From Suillus spraguei (Eukaryota > Basidiomycota > Agaricomycetes > Boletales > Suillaceae), in contig JABCPU010000075.1 in NCBI GenBank assembly GCA_016800925.1, positions 62,001 to 126,000 on the forward strand: DNA of 64,000 nucleotides. Direction: 5' to 3'. The position numbers were made by a program, and so were the translations under genes. Positions within the stretch are counted from its first letter, which is position 1, and every line of letters starts with the position of its first letter. This document shows positions 59,495 through 64,000 of this stretch, in pieces. The notes under the pieces are model-generated. The model was not told the DNA's origin and searched no databases. It saw only the letters and a program-made list of their open reading frames with translations.

Positions 59495-61217
59495 TTACAT
59501 CAGGTCGCTCAGCGCTGCCATTTCGGGTCCCCCACTCTCCTTGATACCAATCTCCCAGTCTAAAACGCAAGGCATATGTCAGTCAGTGCAAACGCTCTTT
59601 CGATAACGGAAGTACTCACAGCTGTAGATGATTGTAACAGCCATCAGAATACCCGTTCCACTTCCAATAGCGCCCATGAGGTCAGCGGCAACAGAAAGCA
59701 AGCCCAGAATAGCGCCTCCGAATGCAGCAGCGGTAGGAATAACGCGCTTGAGCTCCTTGTACATCGAACCCTCACGATGACCAGCCATGACCATCTGTTG
59801 GTCCTTGAGCTGTTTAGCGATCTCACGTGGGCCACTGCCAGACACCTCGATCCATGTTTTTGAGAAAAGTGCACAGGCAGAAACTACGAATGCGATGTAG
59901 AGGAATGTGTGGATGGGGTCGAGGAAGGCTTCTTTGATGGTGTGTGGGGGCGACATGTAGTATGCGAGACCAGCTACGGCACGAAGCTGGGGAGAGTCTT
60001 CTAGAGGCTGGGATATATACTTTTAGCACTTATTAAAACCATCAAATTATAGATAACCGACCTCCCAGACGCCAAGAATTTTGACCAAGATGTTGGAAGG
60101 GAAGCGCGTTGCGAGCATTTGGGACACAATGAACACATTTGATACAAGTGCGCTCTGGAGCATGATAGGCATGTTACTAGTATAGAATAACTTGACGGGG
60201 TAGCTGCCACGCTGACCGCGGAATCTGTTGCTCTTAACAGGGATTTCAATGCGGAAGCCTTGCATATAGATGACAGCGGCAAACACGACGACAGTCGCAA
60301 GGAGGTTCATGATGTTTGGAAGTCTGTCACGCCAGAACGCCTCGCGGAGAGCACGTCCCTTGTCGTTCCACGTGAAGAGGAGGTGGAAGAGTGCAACAAT
60401 AGCACCCTCAAATTCAGGACCACGACCGGTGTTAACAGTGGTAGGTGAGAAGGCCTTCCAGATGATGGATTCGCAGATGTTGGTTGCGATGAAAAGGGAT
60501 ATACCCGACCCGAGACCGTAACCTTTCTGGAGAAGCTCGTCGAGGAGGATAACGATGAGGGCGGCAACAATAAGTTGAATGATGAGCAGAAGGCAAACAC
60601 CAGCACCGAGATCACTTGGTTGCCCGTAAAGACCCGTCAAGACGTATACAGTAGCCTGGCCAAGTGAAATGATCAGAGCAAACACTATATCAAGGATGCA
60701 TCAGTAACGTTCGGAAAGCGGTCAAACGACACGTACATTTTTGTGCACCGCTGAACAGTGCCCGGTCTTCCTTTAAGCTGAAGTCAACCTCGATTAAATT
60801 TGCGCCAGCTAATAGTTGCATAATCATTCCGGACGTAACAATAGGGCTTATACCGAGCTCCATGAGAGTTCCACGGTTGGAGGCGAGAATGACACGCATC
60901 CAGTAAAGAGGATCAGACGAATCTGAAGACATAATGCCATATAACGGTACTTGAGAGCAGACTAAGAAAATGAGGAGTGTAACGGCGGTCCATAGCAGCT
61001 TTTGGTTGAAAGGAACCTGAAAACGAAGATGGTGATGTAAGTTGTGCGTGTTGTAACCTATAGACGCATGTATAGCACATACTTTGCGATCAGGTGAAGA
61101 AACCTCTGGCAGGAGTGGAAGGAATGGTCGGACGAGATTCAAAAACCGAACTGTAAGCAACTACGATCAGTACCAGTCGACCAATATACTCTTTGTTTAA
61201 GACTTACAGCCGCTCAT
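59495..61217 (-). CDS. SEC61: Sec61 alpha, channel subunit of the ER protein translocon
   Basis: Six exons: 61208-61217, 61083-61150, 60737-61016, 60062-60684, 59620-60007 and 59495-59559, giving 477 residues (human 476, yeast 480). The first exon is only 10 nt (MSG plus one base). Signature text: [45 protein letters not shown], the plug region [100 protein letters not shown], and the C-terminal TIIYSYWEIGIKE. Ten membrane helices are expected. It forms the pore through which secretory and membrane proteins enter the ER. Intact. Confidence 0.97.
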
Positions 61218-61962
61218 CGTAGTTTGAAGTCCAGGAGCGGACGAGTGAAGAAGAAGAAATAGAGGGCGTTTGTAATTTTGTGGGATTAATGCAAACCGAA
61301 ACTCCGTACGTGGCACATAACAAACACTCACAAATACTTCAAATGAACTTGAAGTTCACCGGACCTATGAATCAAGACCACAGAAGTACCCATGCACATG
61401 AATGCATCTTTTTATGCAATTAATATCTATCCCGTTCACCCAGGCTATTCAGAAACCCTCGTTGATCGGCTGCCAGTGCAACTTCTACGAAACACATTCT
61501 CCGACGAACCAGAGTATGTAATGCCCTAATATTTTTATAGAAACCACCAGTTTGGGAAATTGTCGGCCTGCCCCTACTTTTCAGTCAAGTGTATCACCTT
61601 TGGCGAACTCTTGAATCAGAATCTGACTGGTAGAGATTACAGACACAACAGAAGTTGCGAGGAGCTTGGCGGCGCTTGCAGTTGCAGGGTCTTGCATATT
61701 TGCATCGCCGGTCTCTCCACCAAACTGCTGAAACAGCACGTATCTTACATGCCAACTCAGCCACTTCTACACGTCACGTGAATAAAGGGAATACCTGACC
61801 ACCTTATAGTTTATCAGGTGCCAATGTAAGACTGTTCTCTGACCGGAGGTTTCGAGAGCATATACAAGCTGACTAGTCCACAGGTAAAGTATCATCAGAT
61901 TCGAGTAACCATCCCTAGCAAGATCATCGGTAAAATAAATATGGTCACCATTAACTCAACTG
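61218..61962. other. Intergenic; weak small-gene signal on plus strand
   Basis: A frame from the ATG at 61392 (MHMNASFYAINIYPVHPGY) and a downstream open segment (WEIVGLPLLFSQVYHLW, ending ESESDW at about 61631) are separated by a gtatgt...accag stretch of 37 nt, but the phases do not match. An alternative frame can join the second segment but lacks a clear start. I do not call it. Confidence 0.3.
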
Positions 61963-63060
61963 TTATCCAGATTGTTTCTGCAGCCCAGAAGTCCCGCAGC
62001 TCCGTTCTAATTCTTCCTCATTCCTAAGGCGCACTGTGGCAGCTTCCAGCGCCCTTTTCCGACGATCTTCCATGGTATCATCGCCTTGAAGACCCGTGCC
62101 TCCTAGAACGTGAAAAAGTGCCTCTACTTCTTCGCCCGACGACGGCTGATAGGTGTCTCGTAAATCAGAAAGTTGATGTGTTCCTTCTCCTGCTGCAGCT
62201 TCAAATTCTGCAACCTCACGATTGAGCTGAGAATTCAGCTCTTTAAACTAGTGGTATATGACCGTCGTGTGAACGGGACATCAGAAGCTGAAGGTTGCGA
62301 CTCACATCGTTGTTATGTTCGCCCCATACGTTGTGTGCCAGCTCATGACACAACACCCGCCTGACTTCCAAGTACGGACGAAACCCGTCATATGTATCAA
62401 GTCGAATTCGCAGCTTGATGGTAGCTCCACTCATGACGTTAAGACCTAAAAGTCCAGGATGTTCATGTGGTGCAAGCTCGGTAAGCAAGCCCACAGAAAA
62501 ATGATGCTTCTGCATAACATGTAGGATTGCAGGGTCCTTGGAAAGCGTCGTAAGACACTCCATCGCTGTTTCAGGTCGCGGCAGATGAGTGAGCGGTTCT
62601 ATACGGTGAAAGCGGTACTGGTGTGACGAAGTAGACGATGACCCTGTCGAACGAAGCTAATTATGTCTCACCATGATTGATGGTTTTGATGATAAGAACG
62701 AATATCATGACATACCTTCATCTGCGGCTTCAGCACCCTGTCTCTGAGAATTTGCTCTTTCCTTTGATGTGCCGAGTCAGCTGCATTCAGCTGTCCGAGT
62801 TCTTCTACTGTCGAGCCAAGCATCTGTACCTTGATGCCATCACGAAGACCTGCTTGTATGATGGTAGGTTCTGGATCGGAGTCATTCTGTCGATGCTGGA
62901 TTTTCTTTCCTCTATAAATGAGTTTCTGTAATGACGGCGGAACAGATGTGAGGAGCTCGAGACGTGAGTGAAGAGCAGAGAGGGGCGCGTCATTCGAAAG
63001 GAAAACAGTATGAGATGTACCACGAAAGGTAATGGTTAGCGTGATATCTTCACGAGACAT
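61963..63060 (-). CDS. Ubiquitin-like / WLM-domain metalloprotease
   Basis: Three exons: 62716-63060, 62306-62656 and 61963-62247, giving 326 residues. The N-terminus is a ubiquitin-like fold (ITLTITFRGTSHTVFLSND, SLQKLIYRGKKI, LRDGIKVQMLGS). The WLM domain has YRFHRIEPL, HHFSVGLLTELAPHEHPGLL, GLNVMSG, IKLRIRL, and the zinc-binding HELAHNVWGEHNNDV (HEXXH with a later His). A helical C-terminus follows. The architecture equals the fission-yeast ubiquitin/metalloprotease fusion protein and is related to Wss1/SPRTN, which cleave DNA-bound or SUMO/ubiquitin-linked proteins. The start at 63060 was preferred over an ATG nine codons upstream because it opens directly on the fold. The first acceptor (attag at 62657) was chosen for frame. 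Confidence 0.88.
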
Positions 63061-63467
63061 GATTGTCTGGTGATAGTTGCTGCTCAACTTGTAATGAGGC
63101 CTGCAGTGGCCTGCCTGACCAATATTAGATCAAGCTGACTAAAAGGACTAGAGTTGCTACCGGACCGGCGCCGAATTGATTGCCGGTCAGGCTGGTTGGT
63201 AATATTTCTCCTATAAAGTTCCATGACCAGGTAGAGTCAAGAGTGTATCGAGTTCACTATAATATGCAGCACTTTTCACACACAGCTATTAAATACAAGC
63301 TTAAATACAAGCTTAATACATGCTGATGCTTTATGGACATGATAGTACATAGTTACATAGAAAAATTGGGCCCTCCGGACTACTTGCTCCCATGAAGCAT
63401 CAGAGAATTTTGTTAGGACGAGAACCCGAGCGAATAACTTCTTCACTTCCTTCCTCAAGTTGGACTA
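63061..63467. other. Intergenic / possible displaced C-terminus of the edge gene
   Basis: Includes a small direct repeat taaatacaagctt (63290, 63302). On the minus strand about 63525-63395 reads NIRGLHLLDFTTDIGAAR and EEGSEEVIRSGSRPNKIL before a stop, one frame away from the end of the edge gene (see finding). Confidence 0.35.
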
Positions 63468-64000
63468 TTATACGCTGTAGTCTGTCTCGTGCTGCTCCAA
63501 TGTCGGTGGTGAAGTCCAACAAATGCAATCCTCGAATATTGTACTGATACTATGTACACCGCTGTCCTTGGCATGCGTATCCCAAATGCTGATGATAAGA
63601 CGTGGCACGATAATAAATGGCGCAGTAGCGTTGAAAAACAGCACGAGACTCATCACTACCGTCTGTGCATGCCGGCATTAGAGCAGAACTCCCTAGAAAC
63701 ACGGGAGATCATACCGGAAGGTTGATCCACAATATGGCCATGAAGATTTGACTTGTCAAATTCCTAGCGTGACTCGATTAATACTTTCAGAGAACACAAG
63801 AAACGAAAGGGAGCTTACATGACAAAGTATATGACATGATATCGGACGATCATCACTACATAGGTGTTAGGCTTCATTTTAAGCTCCTTCCGTTCCTTCA
63901 GGTGCTTCCCGAGGACAATAATGGCGAGAACGAGCAATAAGATATCATAGCATATGACGGGGATGGAAGCATATATCGCAGTCATAGGCCAGCGTGGAAG
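63468..64000 (-). CDS. Integral membrane protein of an agaricomycete family, C-terminal part
   Basis: Partial; the N-terminus lies beyond the right edge. Exons 63819-64000, 63715-63763 and 63468-63662 keep frame (introns 55 and 52 nt). The text is hydrophobic: AIYASIPVICYDILLLVLAI, MIVRYHVIYFVMNLTSQIFM, AILWINLP, then VVMSLVLFFNATAPFIIVPR and LIISIWDTHAKDS. The ending of this kind (RLIISIWDTH) is common in a large mushroom family of seven-TM proteins with an N-terminal DUF6533-type domain; the N-terminal domain is not visible here. The frame continues 30 residues to a stop at 63468, but an alternative frame reads a more protein-like tail. Confidence 0.75.

Overview
The window is nuclear DNA of a filamentous basidiomycete, most likely an agaricomycete mushroom. 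Genes are dense and split by many introns of about 50-60 nt with GT-AG (rarely GC-AG) ends and CTRAY-type branch sites. The gene families fit: a Tad1-like LINE, an Snt2 chromatin factor, multi-exon seven-TM proteins, a hybrid histidine kinase and Sec61. Exon models below were built by hand by joining splice sites that keep the reading frame and known domain order.

Layout. 1-5.27 kb: a LINE on the minus strand whose two ORFs are both open; ORF2 runs off the left edge. 5.3-12 kb: an AT-rich graveyard with no supportable gene. It holds a decayed partial copy of ALG5, diverged direct repeats, a tandem duplication and a 450-bp foldback repeat. 12.0-13.2 kb: intact ALG5. 15.4-16.7 kb: a seven-TM protein. 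17.5-21.5 kb: a damaged hybrid histidine kinase. 22.3-26.0 kb: an Snt2-type BAH/PHD/SANT/GATA/extended-PHD protein. 26.4-29.6 kb: a ubiquitin-specific protease with an in-frame tandem exon duplication. 30.5-33.2 kb: an ADIP/Msd1-type coiled-coil gene with frame breaks. 33.6-34.7 kb: two foldback sequences. 36.1-37.4 kb: a protein kinase. 39.1-39.5 kb: mitochondrial ribosomal protein mL54. 39.9-41.0 kb: a BED/hAT-like transposon remnant. 41.3-49.3 kb: two phenol-hydroxylase-type FAD monooxygenases in the same orientation, the second frameshifted. 52.6-53.4 kb: DNA polymerase delta subunit 4. 53.5-58.5 kb: two identical tRNA-Ile(AAU) genes in opposite orientation enclosing a divergent DNAJC7 / F-box-WD40 pair. 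59.5-61.2 kb: Sec61 alpha. 62.0-63.1 kb: a ubiquitin-like/WLM metalloprotease. 63.5 kb to the edge: part of a second membrane protein.

Most intact genes are single-copy housekeeping functions: N-glycosylation, ER translocation, chromatin, ubiquitin removal and ligation, co-chaperoning, replication and mitochondrial translation. They do not form one pathway. The two FAD monooxygenases are the only cluster that looks metabolic; each has a TATA box close to its start. Single-base frame breaks recur in three genes (histidine kinase, coiled-coil gene, second monooxygenase). They are either real decay or assembly indels. I did not find a convincing new multi-gene system; the most unusual items are listed in the findings.
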